Shown here piece after piece: positions 17,015 through 26,412 of a DNA stretch of 43,931 bases. Positions within the stretch are counted from its first letter, which is position 1. Every line of letters starts with the position of its first letter. Source of the DNA: an uncultured Anaerotruncus sp. (GTDB lineage Bacteria; Bacillota; Clostridia; Oscillospirales; CAG-272); NCBI GenBank assembly GCA_905210995.1, contig CAJLZE010000008.1, positions 1 to 43,931 of the forward strand. The letters run 5' to 3'. The notes below the pieces were generated by a model, which was not told where the DNA came from, did not search any database, and was given only the letters and a program-made list of their open reading frames with translations. A program made the translations under genes and the position numbers.

Positions 17015-18046
17015 ATGGCATACGGATACAGGATATTTTCCCCGATCGAACCGCAGGCTGCGGCTGCCGAAAACGCATCTGTCGAAAGTGCGCTGAGGAT
17101 ACCGCGTCTCATTGACGGTGAGCTTGTCATAGATGAAGCGCGCACAGTCTCTTTCGGCGATATACCGGCAAATGTCCTGCTCACCTGCCCCGGAATTCGC
17201 TGCTTCTTTGACATACGTCTCGCAGGAGGCGAGGGCTCAGGCGGCAACATAAAAACTGTTGACCGCTTTGCCCGCACACTTGCCAATGCCTTGGGCGGAG
17301 CGGCAGTCGCTCATGACAGCGGCGCGGTCTTCATCGGCGAAAATACCGCAGGCTACGTTATTCCGCCGGTAAATTCGGCGACCCCAATGCTGACGCTTTC
17401 ATGTCACTTCATGCCGTCCGCTTCGTTCGAAAAATATGCCGAAGCATTTGTCGCGCTGCTCGAGTCCTGCCTCCCGTGCGCGCTGCCCGTAAAGTACGGG
17501 CAAAACGACACGCCGGAATTCGAATTTGCCGCCGAGAGCAAAGAACATCTTATCGGATTCCTCAAAAATACTCCCGCACCTGTATGGTACGCGCACGCCC
17601 CCGCGACGCATGTGCTCATAAGCGATGCCGTACGTCCTTCGGAATGCGACGGACTGCGCGCGAGCCGCGTTGCCGTTACCATCTCGGCTGCGGTATGGGA
17701 ATACCCCGAATGGCAGTTCGCGCTCAAACGCCTGCTCTGTGGGATGATGTCTCTTTTCGACGGCTTTTTCGGGCAGATCGTGCCTTCCGAAAAGCTCGGA
17801 GTTGCCGCATGGTGGTGGCAGGGGCTGCCGTCGGAAGCGGGATATGCGTTTGCAGTCGGAGGACCGTACAGATCGCTTATCACCGACATCGGAAAAAACA
17901 TTTCCGACGATCCCGCGGTTGCTCTCTTTGACGGCGATAACGCACCGCAAATCCCACGCGAGTTGATATCCTTCCCGCGGTCCGGAAAACACGGCGACGC
18001 AGTAAGACGCACGGGCTTTACCCGCGCCGACAAGATCCCATTCTGA
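17015..18046 (+). CDS. Unassigned protein upstream of miaA
   Basis: A 343-aa soluble protein with no signal peptide and no membrane helix that I can see. I do not recognise a family. The start at 17015 follows AAGGAG by 7 nt. The sequence is tryptophan-rich in the second half (WEYPEWQF, AAWWWQGLPSEAGYAFAVGGPY), with an LLCGMMSLFDGFFGQI helix between them. The N-terminal part has mixed alpha/beta character with the repeated theme GGxxVxHDSGAVFIGENTAGYVI. The gap to miaA is only 6 nt, so it belongs to the miaA transcript. The absence of catalytic-looking motifs fits a binding or scaffold protein better than an enzyme, but this is weak. Confidence 0.8.
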   Translation: MAYGYRIFSPIEPQAAAAENASVESALRIPRLIDGELVIDEARTVSFGDIPANVLLTCPGIRCFFDIRLAGGEGSGGNIKTVDRFARTLANALGGAAVAHDSGAVFIGENTAGYVIPPVNSATPMLTLSCHFMPSASFEKYAEAFVALLESCLPCALPVKYGQNDTPEFEFAAESKEHLIGFLKNTPAPVWYAHAPATHVLISDAVRPSECDGLRASRVAVTISAAVWEYPEWQFALKRLLCGMMSLFDGFFGQIVPSEKLGVAAWWWQGLPSEAGYAFAVGGPYRSLITDIGKNISDDPAVALFDGDNAPQIPRELISFPRSGKHGDAVRRTGFTRADKIPF

Positions 18047-18052
18047 TGTCCC

Positions 18053-19036
18053 ATGAGCGAAGCAAGTGAAAAGCAGCATTTCATAACCGCCGTCGTCGGT
18101 CCCACGGCATCAGGCAAAAGCAGACTTGCGATGAGGATCGCCGAAAAATACGGCGGAACGATCATATGCTGCGACTCGATGCAGATATACAGAGGGATGG
18201 ATATAGGCACGGCAAAGCCGACGCATGAGGATCGCAGAGCTATCCCCCACCGCATGTTCGACATTGTATCACCCGGTGAATCGTATTCCTGTGCCGACTA
18301 CGCACGTGACGCCGCGTCAGCCATAAACGAAGTAGTCTCAGAGGGCAGGCTGCCGGTGCTTTGCGGAGGCACGGGACTTTACCTCGACAGCCTGCTGACG
18401 CCGCGTTCATATTCGGGTACATCGGGACGTACCGCGATACGCGACGAGCTTGAGACCATCGCCGCGCGGCCGGGCGGCAAGGAAATACTTCACAGCATGC
18501 TCGAAGAGGCCGACTCCGAATCGGCTGCTGCGATACACCCGAATAATGTACGACGCGTAATACGCGCCATTGAGATATTCCGCGAAAGCGGAGTGCCAAA
18601 AAGCGAGCTTGACCGCAGATCGCGCGACAACGCCGCACCGTCGCATTACCGTGCGGCAGTCATAGGTCTCAGATATCCCGACAGATCGGTGCTTCGCGCC
18701 AGAATAGCACGGCGCGTAGACATCATGCTCGCCGACGGGTTGGAGGACGAGGTTCGCCGACTTGACGCGGAAGGAGTATTCGAAAAGTTGCCCGACGGCA
18801 CTCCGTCAACCGCCGCACAGGCGATAGGATACAAGGAAATGCTTGCCGCGGTACGCGCGGGAGCGCCGCTTTCCGACGCACGCGAGGCGATCATCACGGC
18901 AACGTGCAGATATGCCAAACGACAGATGACATGGTTCGGCTCAAAGAGCTATGTACGCTGGATAGATATATACGATGACAACTGCGACCCGTTTTCGGAG
19001 GCTGTCGGAATAATTGAAAATGCAAAATCAAAATAA
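18053..19036 (+). CDS. miaA: tRNA dimethylallyltransferase
   Basis: MiaA transfers the dimethylallyl group from DMAPP to N6 of A37 in tRNAs reading UNN codons. The 327-aa protein has the P-loop GPTASGKS at residues 16–23, DSMQIYRGMDIGTAKPT (substrate-binding Asp and the TAKP loop), PHRMFDIVSPGESYS, the LCGGTGLYLDSLL block, and the C-terminal RRVIRAIEI and YAKRQMTWF motifs. No clear SD precedes the ATG; with a 6-nt gap to the upstream gene, coupled translation is likely. It feeds from the isoprenoid pathway whose first enzyme, Dxs, is also in this window. Confidence 0.96.
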   Translation: MSEASEKQHFITAVVGPTASGKSRLAMRIAEKYGGTIICCDSMQIYRGMDIGTAKPTHEDRRAIPHRMFDIVSPGESYSCADYARDAASAINEVVSEGRLPVLCGGTGLYLDSLLTPRSYSGTSGRTAIRDELETIAARPGGKEILHSMLEEADSESAAAIHPNNVRRVIRAIEIFRESGVPKSELDRRSRDNAAPSHYRAAVIGLRYPDRSVLRARIARRVDIMLADGLEDEVRRLDAEGVFEKLPDGTPSTAAQAIGYKEMLAAVRAGAPLSDAREAIITATCRYAKRQMTWFGSKSYVRWIDIYDDNCDPFSEAVGIIENAKSK

Positions 19037-20579
19037 AGATAAAGAAAACAGATATCCCGAGTACGAAGCCCCCGAAAACGGGATGCAGCCGAGGCAGCAC
19101 ACGGGCCGTCCGCCGGAGGAACGCGATCCGCATCGTCGGCAGCATCTGCCCGCCGTGCGCATTGCGGCGCAACGGAAGCGTGCGCCCGTATTTGATACTC
19201 ATTATTTTCTCACGGCAATGACACATATCTTTGTTGCACTCGCCTCGCTCGGCTTTGCCGCATACATGGTGGTCCAACTTGCCGGCAATCTCACAACAAC
19301 AGTCACAACATCGGCTGCGATAAAGATATCCGAGCCGGAATATGAAGCGGCCGATGCATATCTTTTGCGCGACGAGAAGGTGCTGACGGCAAATGCCTCC
19401 GGCTCCATTCTTCCCGCCGCGGCGGACGGGACGCGGCTTGCGACAAACGAGACCGCTGCAAGTATATATCCGTCCGGAGATGAGGAAATAAACAAAAGCA
19501 TAAGTGACATCGACCGTGAAATAAAGCTTCTCGAAGCAGCCGCAAAGCGCAATGCCTGGACCGAAAATATGCGTGAGGTATACCGGTCTTTGGCTGACAG
19601 ATATTCGGACATAATGTCCTCGCTCTCCGTCGGCGATTATGTCGGCGCATCTGGTGAGTCGGATGAGCTGCGCCGTCTTATGATACGGTATGATATCTAC
19701 CGCGGCAAGAATACCGGGATCGATGACGCGATATCCGCGCTAAAAACAAAAAAGGCAACGCTCGAGGCGCAGCGCGGCAACGTCATAGGTACAGTAAAAG
19801 CATCTGATACCGGCTATTATTTCAGATACTGCGACGGGTATGAAACGCTTCTCGGAGCTGAGCTGATAAACAATTTCACATGCGAAAGCTTTTATGACGC
19901 GATCCAAAGCTCCCCGTCGGTACCCGCCAACAATGCCGGCAAAATTGCAAGAGGAGTGCGGTGGTATATCGCGGCTGCAATTGACCGCAGCAACGACACT
20001 TCTTACACCGAGGGCAGCACATACAACGTCATGTTCAACGACAACGGCGGAGCGGTGCTCGCAATGAGGCTTGATAAAAAGGTAGCCGATACGGTAAACG
20101 GCGGAACTCTTCTGCTCTTCTCCACCGATCTTATGCCCGAGAGCTTCACGTACTACCGCCGTATGAGTGTAAAGCTTGAAAAGAGCGTTCTCGACGGCTA
20201 TCGCGTGCCCATGAGCGCCGTGCGCTCATACCGAGGAATGACCGGAGTCTATACCCTTCACGGAGGCAGGGTTTATTTCAGAAGGATCAATATACTGAAC
20301 CAGAATGACGACTACTGCATAGTTTCGGAATATTCCGAGGTCGGCAACGACAGGCAACTGACATACCGTATACTCGGCTTCAATTCGGAAGGGGTACTCG
20401 GTGAATATGATTCTCTGCATCGCTTCGCCAAGCAGAAAGGGTGGCAGCGCCGCATATACGACAACGGCGGCACGCCGGTAAAATACGGCACAAAAGAAGA
20501 TTATTACTTTTACCTTGACGAACTTGAGGATATAATACTTACCGGAAGAAACCTTTACGACGGTAAAACACTCAGTTGA
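19020..20579 (+). CDS. HlyD-like membrane adaptor protein of the sepF cluster
   Basis: A 519-aa membrane-anchored protein. The first ~60 residues are hydrophilic, proline- and charge-rich and probably cytoplasmic, followed by one membrane helix (about 62–84, FLTAMTHIFVALASLGFAAYMVV) and a large extracellular part. The region after the helix resembles the barrel-sandwich hybrid of HlyD/MFP adaptors (AYLLRDEKVLTANASGSILPAAADGTRLATNE), interrupted by a coiled-coil hairpin (residues ~155–250). The second half of the hybrid (GTVKASDTGYYFRY) and a beta-barrel follow. Proteins of this type sit beside yggS and sepF in many Clostridia. It overlaps miaA by 17 nt; a TTG at 19014 is an alternative start. 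No ABC exporter is adjacent, so the partner is unknown. Confidence 0.82.
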   Translation: MQNQNKDKENRYPEYEAPENGMQPRQHTGRPPEERDPHRRQHLPAVRIAAQRKRAPVFDTHYFLTAMTHIFVALASLGFAAYMVVQLAGNLTTTVTTSAAIKISEPEYEAADAYLLRDEKVLTANASGSILPAAADGTRLATNETAASIYPSGDEEINKSISDIDREIKLLEAAAKRNAWTENMREVYRSLADRYSDIMSSLSVGDYVGASGESDELRRLMIRYDIYRGKNTGIDDAISALKTKKATLEAQRGNVIGTVKASDTGYYFRYCDGYETLLGAELINNFTCESFYDAIQSSPSVPANNAGKIARGVRWYIAAAIDRSNDTSYTEGSTYNVMFNDNGGAVLAMRLDKKVADTVNGGTLLLFSTDLMPESFTYYRRMSVKLEKSVLDGYRVPMSAVRSYRGMTGVYTLHGGRVYFRRINILNQNDDYCIVSEYSEVGNDRQLTYRILGFNSEGVLGEYDSLHRFAKQKGWQRRIYDNGGTPVKYGTKEDYYFYLDELEDIILTGRNLYDGKTLS

Positions 20580-20606
20580 ACGCACAGAACGTAAGGAGGT
20601 CCGAAT

Positions 20607-21311
20607 ATGACTGACTGTGCATATATAGACAGCTCGCTTAATGAGGTCGTACACCGCATGATAAACGCATCGCGCGATGCGGGACTCACATGTGCGCCGA
20701 CGCTCGTCGCTGCGGTGAAATACGCAAGCGATGAAGAATTTCTGCACCTGGTGCGCGAATGCGGCGTTGCGGACGTTGGGGAAAACCGCGTGCAGCAGCT
20801 CATCGCCCACAAGGCGCTGCTCTCTCCCGAGGAGCGCGACCGGATACGCTTTCACTTTATCGGCAGACTTCAGACAAACAAGGTAAAATACCTCATCGGG
20901 CAGACGGAGCTCATACATTCGCTTGACTCCGAACGCCTTGCCGAGGAGATCGAAAAACAGTCTGCCATGCACGAGACCGTAACGCGTGTGCTCGTCGAAA
21001 TCAACGGCGCCGACGAAAAAAGCAAGGGTGGGATAGCACCTTCGGACGCGGCGGAGTTTTGCCTGTCACTTGCGCGTTTTCCGCACATTGAGCAGGTCGG
21101 ATTCATGACTATGGGGCCAAAATTCGAGAAAAAAGCCGATTATGAAAATTATTTCTTAGAAACTTATCAACTTGTTCTTGACATTTGGCGCGAAAAACTT
21201 CATAATATAAAAGAGCCTGTCATTTCGATGGGCATGAGCGACAGCTATGAGACGGCAATCAAATGCGGCGCAAATTGCGTGCGTGTGGGACGTGCCCTTT
21301 TCGGGCGCTGA
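20607..21311 (+). CDS. YggS/YlmE family PLP homeostasis protein
   Basis: A 234-aa single-domain TIM-barrel PLP-binding protein with no known enzymatic reaction that keeps free PLP and amino/keto-acid balance (COG0325 family). VAAVKYAS carries the PLP-binding lysine, GENRVQQL follows, then FHFIGRLQTNKVKYL, VLVEINGADEKSKGG, FMTMGP and the C-terminal SMGMSDSYETAIKCGANCVRVGRALFG phosphate-binding loop. The strong SD AAGGAGG stands 7 nt before the ATG. Position directly before sepF is conserved in Bacillota. Confidence 0.95.
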   Translation: MTDCAYIDSSLNEVVHRMINASRDAGLTCAPTLVAAVKYASDEEFLHLVRECGVADVGENRVQQLIAHKALLSPEERDRIRFHFIGRLQTNKVKYLIGQTELIHSLDSERLAEEIEKQSAMHETVTRVLVEINGADEKSKGGIAPSDAAEFCLSLARFPHIEQVGFMTMGPKFEKKADYENYFLETYQLVLDIWREKLHNIKEPVISMGMSDSYETAIKCGANCVRVGRALFGR

Positions 21312-21360
21312 AGCTCCATAAACAAGATAAAAAACAAGCTGAATAAAACGGAGGAACACC

Positions 21361-21852
21361 ATGAGCATTTTCGCAAGAAAAAACAAACCCGAAGCGTCTG
21401 ATTACGACGCCGCATACGACACCGATTACTACGGGACCGACAGCACATATCCCGACGAAAGCGCTTTCGCGCCCGCGGAAAACGATGATATCAAGATCGA
21501 GGATACTCCCAAGAGAACGACATCTTCCGCACCCTCGTATTCATCGCCAGTGTCGTCCGGCTCTGCGTTCGCAATGAAGCTTATAAAGCCGACAAGCTAC
21601 AAAGAAGCTCCCGCCATCGCCGATTTCCTTATCAACAGATGTGCCGTAGTTCTTAACCTTGAATCGGCAAACAAGGAGACAGCCTCAAACCTGATCTACT
21701 TCCTCACCGGCGTTTCCTATGCCCTCGGCGGACAGATAAAGAGAGTTGCCGCCAACACCTATATGCTCGCACCCGAGAACATGGAGATATCCGAGGAAGG
21801 TCGCAAGCCCGACACGGATTCTTCCGACGCGTCCGACTCATTTCTCGGCTGA
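21361..21852 (+). CDS. sepF: Cell division protein SepF
   Basis: SepF binds FtsZ and tethers it to the membrane, aligning FtsZ filaments during septation. The 163-aa protein has a short N-terminal helix (MSIFARKN; less amphipathic-looking than usual), an acidic linker rich in Asp, Tyr and Ser (residues 10–60), and the C-terminal SepF domain: MKLIKPTSYKEAPAIADFLINRCAVVLNLESANKETASNLIYFLTGVSYALGGQIKRVAANTYMLAPENMEI split over residues 73–142. GGAGG precedes the ATG. Located between yggS and yggT as in most Gram-positive ylm clusters. Confidence 0.96.
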   Translation: MSIFARKNKPEASDYDAAYDTDYYGTDSTYPDESAFAPAENDDIKIEDTPKRTTSSAPSYSSPVSSGSAFAMKLIKPTSYKEAPAIADFLINRCAVVLNLESANKETASNLIYFLTGVSYALGGQIKRVAANTYMLAPENMEISEEGRKPDTDSSDASDSFLG

Positions 21853-21924
21853 AGCAAGCACGGATAACACCTGACCGCACTCCCGCATAAGGGCCGACAT
21901 CTGCCCGCAACGGGGGACTACTTG

Positions 21925-21947
21925 CCGCGCCGTATTATCCGGCGCGG
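21925..21947 (+). repeat. 8-bp GC-rich hairpin between sepF and yggT
   Basis: CCGCGCCG and CGGCGCGG pair perfectly around TATTATC. Only TAGGTTTATTG follows, so it is at best a weak terminator. It sits in the 168-nt gap 21853–22020, the largest inside this cluster, where I see no gene. Confidence 0.45.
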
Positions 21948-22020
21948 TAGGTTTATTGATCGACCGGCGCGTTTGATCGCCTGCCTTCGATTACATCCAA
22001 TCGCAATACGGGGTCTGATC

Positions 22021-22305
22021 GTGGAATTATTTTTATATCTTATTGTTAATACCGTTGACGTATTTCTGTCGCTGATACTCATGGCGATGTTGGTGCGCTC
22101 GATAATGTCCTTACTGATGATGGACGAGGACAATGTGATATATGCCATAGCCTGTACGATCACTGAGCCGTTCATTATTCCCGTACGAACGCTCTTTGAA
22201 CGCAAAGGATGGTTTCAGGGGCTGCCGCTCGATGCCTCTTTTTTCTGCGCGGCAATGATACTCGCCATCGTGCAGGTGACGCTCTCGTTCATACCCATAT
22301 ACTGA
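22021..22305 (+). CDS. YggT family membrane protein
   Basis: A 94-aa protein with two hydrophobic helices (residues ~5–35 and 70–92) and the family motif ITEPFIIPVRTLFER (ITEP…PxR) between them. YggT proteins are small membrane proteins of the sepF/divIVA region, with roles in osmotic tolerance and division inferred elsewhere. The GTG at 22021 with GGGG at 7 nt is taken as the start because it gives the normal family length; the open frame continues upstream to 21922 but the extra residues are arginine-rich and unlike YggT. Confidence 0.85.
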   Translation: MELFLYLIVNTVDVFLSLILMAMLVRSIMSLLMMDEDNVIYAIACTITEPFIIPVRTLFERKGWFQGLPLDASFFCAAMILAIVQVTLSFIPIY

Positions 22306-22342
22306 CGACAGAATTTTCAATTCACACTTACGGAGGTTTGTT

Positions 22343-23533
22343 ATGTCTGTTTCCGAATCCTTCAAAAAGAAATATCTGCTGAGCGGTGACACATACTCCG
22401 CTCAGAATGCCGACCGCGCCATTTCCGATCTCATTGCCTGCATTACACGTCTCCACTCGGATGTGGGGGCGGCGTCTGCACGTGCGGAAAGTGCGGAAAA
22501 GCAGGTCGAGGCTGTAAAAGCGGAAAATAAAAAGCTCCTGTCGGAAAACGAAAATCTCGGGAACGAACTTCTCAGACTTCGTGATGCAAACACACGCCTT
22601 ACGGCAGATGCCGAAATGTTCGACAAAAAGCTTGCCGATGTACGTGCGACAGTCAATGCAAACGACCGTAAGCTTGCCGAAGCCTCCGAGCGACTCTCCG
22701 CACTCATAGCAAGAGCCGAGCAGCTCTGCACAGAGATAGATGAGCGCACGGAAGTGCTTTGCAAAAATATCGACGAGCGCATTGGCGCCGTCGGCAGCAC
22801 ATCGGCAACTTCAGACAACTGCCGGAGCGGCGAAAACGAATCTGCTTCATCGGCTACCGATGAAACGGAAGAAACAGCCGTCACTGCGGCTGTCGAAGAA
22901 GGACCTGCTTCCGCAGACGGTGAGGTTGCGGACGAAGCGGCAGAGGATATTCCGGAACTTGAAGAGATCGGCGACGACGAGCTGAGCGAGAATGATACCG
23001 ACAGCGACCCCAACCTTTCCGAAGACGCGGATGAGATCGTTGAAAACGACGAAAATATCGAAACGATATCCGAGGAAACCAATATGCTCGAAGCGCTAAA
23101 ACAGGCTCTTGCCGGCTCGGGCAGACAGAAAAAGACCCCCGCAACCGAAGAAAAAAAGTCTGATCCGGATATTGCTGTGACCGATACCGCAGGTGAGACG
23201 GCCGACGTGACCGAAGCGTCGGTAAGCTCCGACGAAAAGCCCGCCGATGAAAAAGCTCCCGAGCCTGCGCACGAACCATCGTTCTCCGATGACGACATAA
23301 AAAATATGCTGACAGCAATGTACTCCGACAAAGAAAGCAGCGACGTGGGTACGCACGAAGATGATACACCCGCTGCAGGAGCCGATGCCGAAGATGACAC
23401 CGAAAAGGCAGAGACTTCCGCTGCAGATACTGCAACACAGCCGGAAGCCGCGCCCGCACAGTCAGGTGAACACTCGGGATACGGAAGCATGAAGAGCTCT
23501 CTTGAAGCCATTCGCCGCAGGCTCGGCAAATAA
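22343..23533 (+). CDS. Acidic coiled-coil protein in the DivIVA position
   Basis: A 396-aa protein lying between yggT and ileS, where Bacillota usually encode DivIVA. Residues 1–40 (FKKKYLLSGDTYSAQNADRAISDLIACI) do not show the canonical DivIVA N-terminal lipid-binding sequence. Residues ~35–150 are a predicted coiled coil (heptads rich in A, E, K, L). Residues ~155–370 are low-complexity and highly acidic (Glu, Asp, Ala, Ser, Thr), probably disordered. A conserved-looking basic tail SMKSSLEAIRRRLGK ends the protein. Good SD GGAGG. It may be a divergent DivIVA analogue that forms a polar or septal scaffold; that role is inferred from position and coiled coil only. Confidence 0.78.
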   Translation: MSVSESFKKKYLLSGDTYSAQNADRAISDLIACITRLHSDVGAASARAESAEKQVEAVKAENKKLLSENENLGNELLRLRDANTRLTADAEMFDKKLADVRATVNANDRKLAEASERLSALIARAEQLCTEIDERTEVLCKNIDERIGAVGSTSATSDNCRSGENESASSATDETEETAVTAAVEEGPASADGEVADEAAEDIPELEEIGDDELSENDTDSDPNLSEDADEIVENDENIETISEETNMLEALKQALAGSGRQKKTPATEEKKSDPDIAVTDTAGETADVTEASVSSDEKPADEKAPEPAHEPSFSDDDIKNMLTAMYSDKESSDVGTHEDDTPAAGADAEDDTEKAETSAADTATQPEAAPAQSGEHSGYGSMKSSLEAIRRRLGK

Positions 23534-23569
23534 ATAATTTCCGACAGCAAGAAAGGACAAGATCCAAAA

Positions 23570-26368
23570 ATGTCTAAGGATTATACCAGCACACTCAACC
23601 TTCCCTCAACTTCATTCGCAATGCGCGCTAACCTCCCTCAGCGCGAGCCTGAAATGCTCAAATACTGGGATGAGATAGACCTTTATTCCCTCATGCTCAA
23701 AAACAACGAGGGACACGAAAAATTCGTTCTTCACGACGGTCCTCCCTTCTCTAACGGCGATATCCACATGGGTACCGCGATGAACAAGATACTCAAGGAC
23801 ATGATAGTCAAATCCAAATCGATGGAGGGGTATCAGGCACCGTACATTCCCGGTTGGGACAACCACGGAATGCCTATCGAAAGTGCCATAATCAAGAAGA
23901 ATAAGATCGACCGCAAGAAAATGTCGATATCCGAGTTCCGCGATGCCTGCCACAAGTTCGCACAGAATTATATTGATCGCCAGAGAAACGAATTTATCAG
24001 ACTCGGCGTCTGCGGTGACTGGCAACATCCGTATACCACCATGGCGCCCTCATTTGAGGCACGCGAGGTGCGCGTTTTCGGCGAGATGTTCAAAAAAGGC
24101 TACATCTACAAGGGTCTCAAGCCCGTTTACTGGTGCCCCCACGACGAAACGGCACTTGCCGAAGCCGAGATCGAATATAAGGATGACAAATGCACATCGA
24201 TCTATGTAAAGTTCAAGGTATGCGATGACAAGGGCGGCAAGCTTTCTGCCGTCTGCGACCTTGACCGCACATATTTCATCATATGGACGACAACGACATG
24301 GACTCTCCCGGGCAACCTTGCCATTGCTCTCCATCCCGACGAAAGTTACGCCGTTCTCCGTGCCTCCGACGGCAATTACTATATCGTAGCCGAAGCCCTC
24401 GCAGCCAAAACAATGGCGGCAGGCGGAATCGAAAGCTACGAGGTCGTCACTGCAATGCCCGGACGTGAATTTGAATATATGCACGCCCGCCATCCCTTCC
24501 TCGACCGCGATTCCGTAATCGTTAATGCAGATTATGTCACAATGGACAGCGGTACGGGATGCGTTCACACTGCTCCCGGCTTTGGTGCCGATGACTTCAA
24601 CACCTGCAAAAAGTACAATATCGATATAATAGTACCTGTTGACGACCGCGGCTATCAGACAGCCGACGCGGGAAAATATGCGGGTATGTATTATGAAAAA
24701 TCCAATGAGGCGATACTTGCCGACATGAAGGAATCGGGTGCGCTCTTTGCAAGCGAAGAGGTCGTACACTCCTATCCGCACTGCTGGAGATGCAAGCACC
24801 CGATAATCTTCCGCGCCACACCTCAGTGGTTCTGCTCGGTCGATGCCTTCAAGGATGCCGCCGTTGAAGCGTGCTCCAAGGTAAAGTGGATCCCCTCGTG
24901 GGGCGGTGAACGTATCGTGCAGATGGTACGCGAGCGTGCCGACTGGTGCATTTCGCGTCAGCGTCATTGGGGTCTGCCGATCCCCGTATTCTATTGCGAG
25001 GACTGCGGCAAACCGATATGCAATGACGAAAGTATTGACCGTGTTTCCAAGGTATTTGCCGAACGCGGATCAAACGCTTGGTTCGATCTTGATGCCTCTG
25101 CCATTCTCGGTGACAGCTTTGTCTGCCCGCACTGCGGCAGAAGGCACTTTACCAAGGAGACCAATACGCTTGACGGTTGGTTCGATTCGGGCTCATCGCA
25201 CTTTGCGGTGCTTGAGGGCAACGACGAGCTCAAGTGGCCTGCGGATATGTACCTTGAGGGTGCAGACCAGTACCGCGGTTGGTTCCAGTCGTCGCTTCTC
25301 ACCGCAGTCGGTGCAAAGCAGCAGGGAGCACCTTACAAAACCGTTCTGACTCACGGATGGGTCGTTGACGGCGAAGGCAAGCAAATGCACAAATCGCTCG
25401 GAAATGCGGTATCTCCCGATGAAATGATAAAAAAATACGGTGCCGACCTTGTTCGTCTCTGGGTCGCTTCCAGTGACTATACCGTCGATGTGCGCGCTTC
25501 CGACAACATCTTCAAGCAGCTTTCGGAGGCATACCGCAAGATCCGCAACACTGCGCGTATAATCATGGCGAACCTCGGCGATTTCGATCCCGACCGTGAC
25601 CTCATGCCCGTCGACAAGCTTCTTGACATCGATCGTTGGGCGCTTACCCGCCTCAATTCTCTTATCGCGACCGCGCGCAACGGGTACGACACATATCAGT
25701 TCCACCTTGTATACCACGCGGTAAACAACTTCTGCACAATCGATATGTCCAAGCTGTATATCGACATCACCAAAGACCGCGTTTATGTCGAAAAAAGCGA
25801 CTCGCCCGCGCGCCGCTCGGCACAGAGCGCAATGTACCGCATCATAAATGCTCTTGACCGCATTATCGCACCTATGCTTGCATTTACTGCCGAGGAGATC
25901 TGGCAGGCGATGCCTCATTCCTCCGGTGACAATAAGACGAGCGTGTACCTCAATGAGCTCCCCTCCCCTGTCGCCGAATATGAATTTGAGGGCGCGAAAA
26001 AATGGGAGCAGCTCTTCGACCTGCGCGACGATGTGATGAAAGCCCTTGAGCTTGCACGCGCCGAAAAGCGCATAGGCAAATCGCTTGACGCCAAGGTCAC
26101 GGTATATACACGTGATACCGCAATTCTTGAGCATCTCGGCAAATTTACCGAGGAAGAGCTTGCCACCGTGTTTATAACAAGCGGCGCTCATGTCGTTAAC
26201 GGAGATGCGCCCGAAGGTGCATTCAGCCCGGATGACGGCAAGCAGCTCTCTGTCGTCGTCGAGACCGCCGACGGAGAAAAATGCGACCGCTGCTGGTGCT
26301 ATTCAACACACGGCGAAAAGACCGAAGACGGATTCATCTGCGACCGCTGCCGCAAGATAATCGGCTGA
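23570..26368 (+). CDS. ileS: Isoleucine--tRNA ligase
   Basis: A 932-aa class I aminoacyl-tRNA synthetase that charges tRNA-Ile and edits Val-tRNA-Ile. The HIGH-type motif reads GDIHMGTAMNK (residues ~62–72), followed by YIPGWDNHGMPIE. The editing domain holds TTWTLPGNLA and GTGCVHTAPGFGADDF. The KMSKS-type motif is GKQMHKSLGN near residue 605, the MHKS form common in Clostridia. The C-terminal zinc module has CDRCWCYS and CDRC. The intergenic space before it is only 36 nt, so there is no room for the T-box leader that often controls ileS in Gram-positives; expression must come from upstream. Confidence 0.98.
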   Translation: MSKDYTSTLNLPSTSFAMRANLPQREPEMLKYWDEIDLYSLMLKNNEGHEKFVLHDGPPFSNGDIHMGTAMNKILKDMIVKSKSMEGYQAPYIPGWDNHGMPIESAIIKKNKIDRKKMSISEFRDACHKFAQNYIDRQRNEFIRLGVCGDWQHPYTTMAPSFEAREVRVFGEMFKKGYIYKGLKPVYWCPHDETALAEAEIEYKDDKCTSIYVKFKVCDDKGGKLSAVCDLDRTYFIIWTTTTWTLPGNLAIALHPDESYAVLRASDGNYYIVAEALAAKTMAAGGIESYEVVTAMPGREFEYMHARHPFLDRDSVIVNADYVTMDSGTGCVHTAPGFGADDFNTCKKYNIDIIVPVDDRGYQTADAGKYAGMYYEKSNEAILADMKESGALFASEEVVHSYPHCWRCKHPIIFRATPQWFCSVDAFKDAAVEACSKVKWIPSWGGERIVQMVRERADWCISRQRHWGLPIPVFYCEDCGKPICNDESIDRVSKVFAERGSNAWFDLDASAILGDSFVCPHCGRRHFTKETNTLDGWFDSGSSHFAVLEGNDELKWPADMYLEGADQYRGWFQSSLLTAVGAKQQGAPYKTVLTHGWVVDGEGKQMHKSLGNAVSPDEMIKKYGADLVRLWVASSDYTVDVRASDNIFKQLSEAYRKIRNTARIIMANLGDFDPDRDLMPVDKLLDIDRWALTRLNSLIATARNGYDTYQFHLVYHAVNNFCTIDMSKLYIDITKDRVYVEKSDSPARRSAQSAMYRIINALDRIIAPMLAFTAEEIWQAMPHSSGDNKTSVYLNELPSPVAEYEFEGAKKWEQLFDLRDDVMKALELARAEKRIGKSLDAKVTVYTRDTAILEHLGKFTEEELATVFITSGAHVVNGDAPEGAFSPDDGKQLSVVVETADGEKCDRCWCYSTHGEKTEDGFICDRCRKIIG

Positions 26369-26383
26369 CGACAATAACTATAA

Positions 26384-26399
26384 CGGACCCCAAGGTCCG
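26384..26399 (+). repeat. Small hairpin after ileS
   Basis: CGGACC and GGTCCG pair around CCAA, 15 nt after the ileS stop. No T-run follows. It lies just before the larger hairpin at 26413. Confidence 0.4.
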
Positions 26400-26412
26400 G
26401 AACCGCAACATC

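Noticed and set aside
21922..22020. N-terminal extension of yggT from TTG 21922
   Set aside because: The extra 33 residues are Arg-rich, run through a perfect GC hairpin, and exceed the normal YggT length; the GTG at 22021 has a better SD.
22402..23550. 382-codon serine/alanine-rich open frame on the minus strand
   Set aside because: It is the antisense of the Glu/Asp/Ala-rich coding region; low-complexity composition follows from the real gene's codons, and it has no SD.
23534..23569. T-box leader before ileS
   Set aside because: Only 36 nt separate it from the upstream gene, and no T-box consensus or antiterminator is present.
25193..26191. 332-codon minus-strand open frame inside ileS
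   Set aside because: Antisense shadow of a gene whose motifs are intact; no recognisable product.
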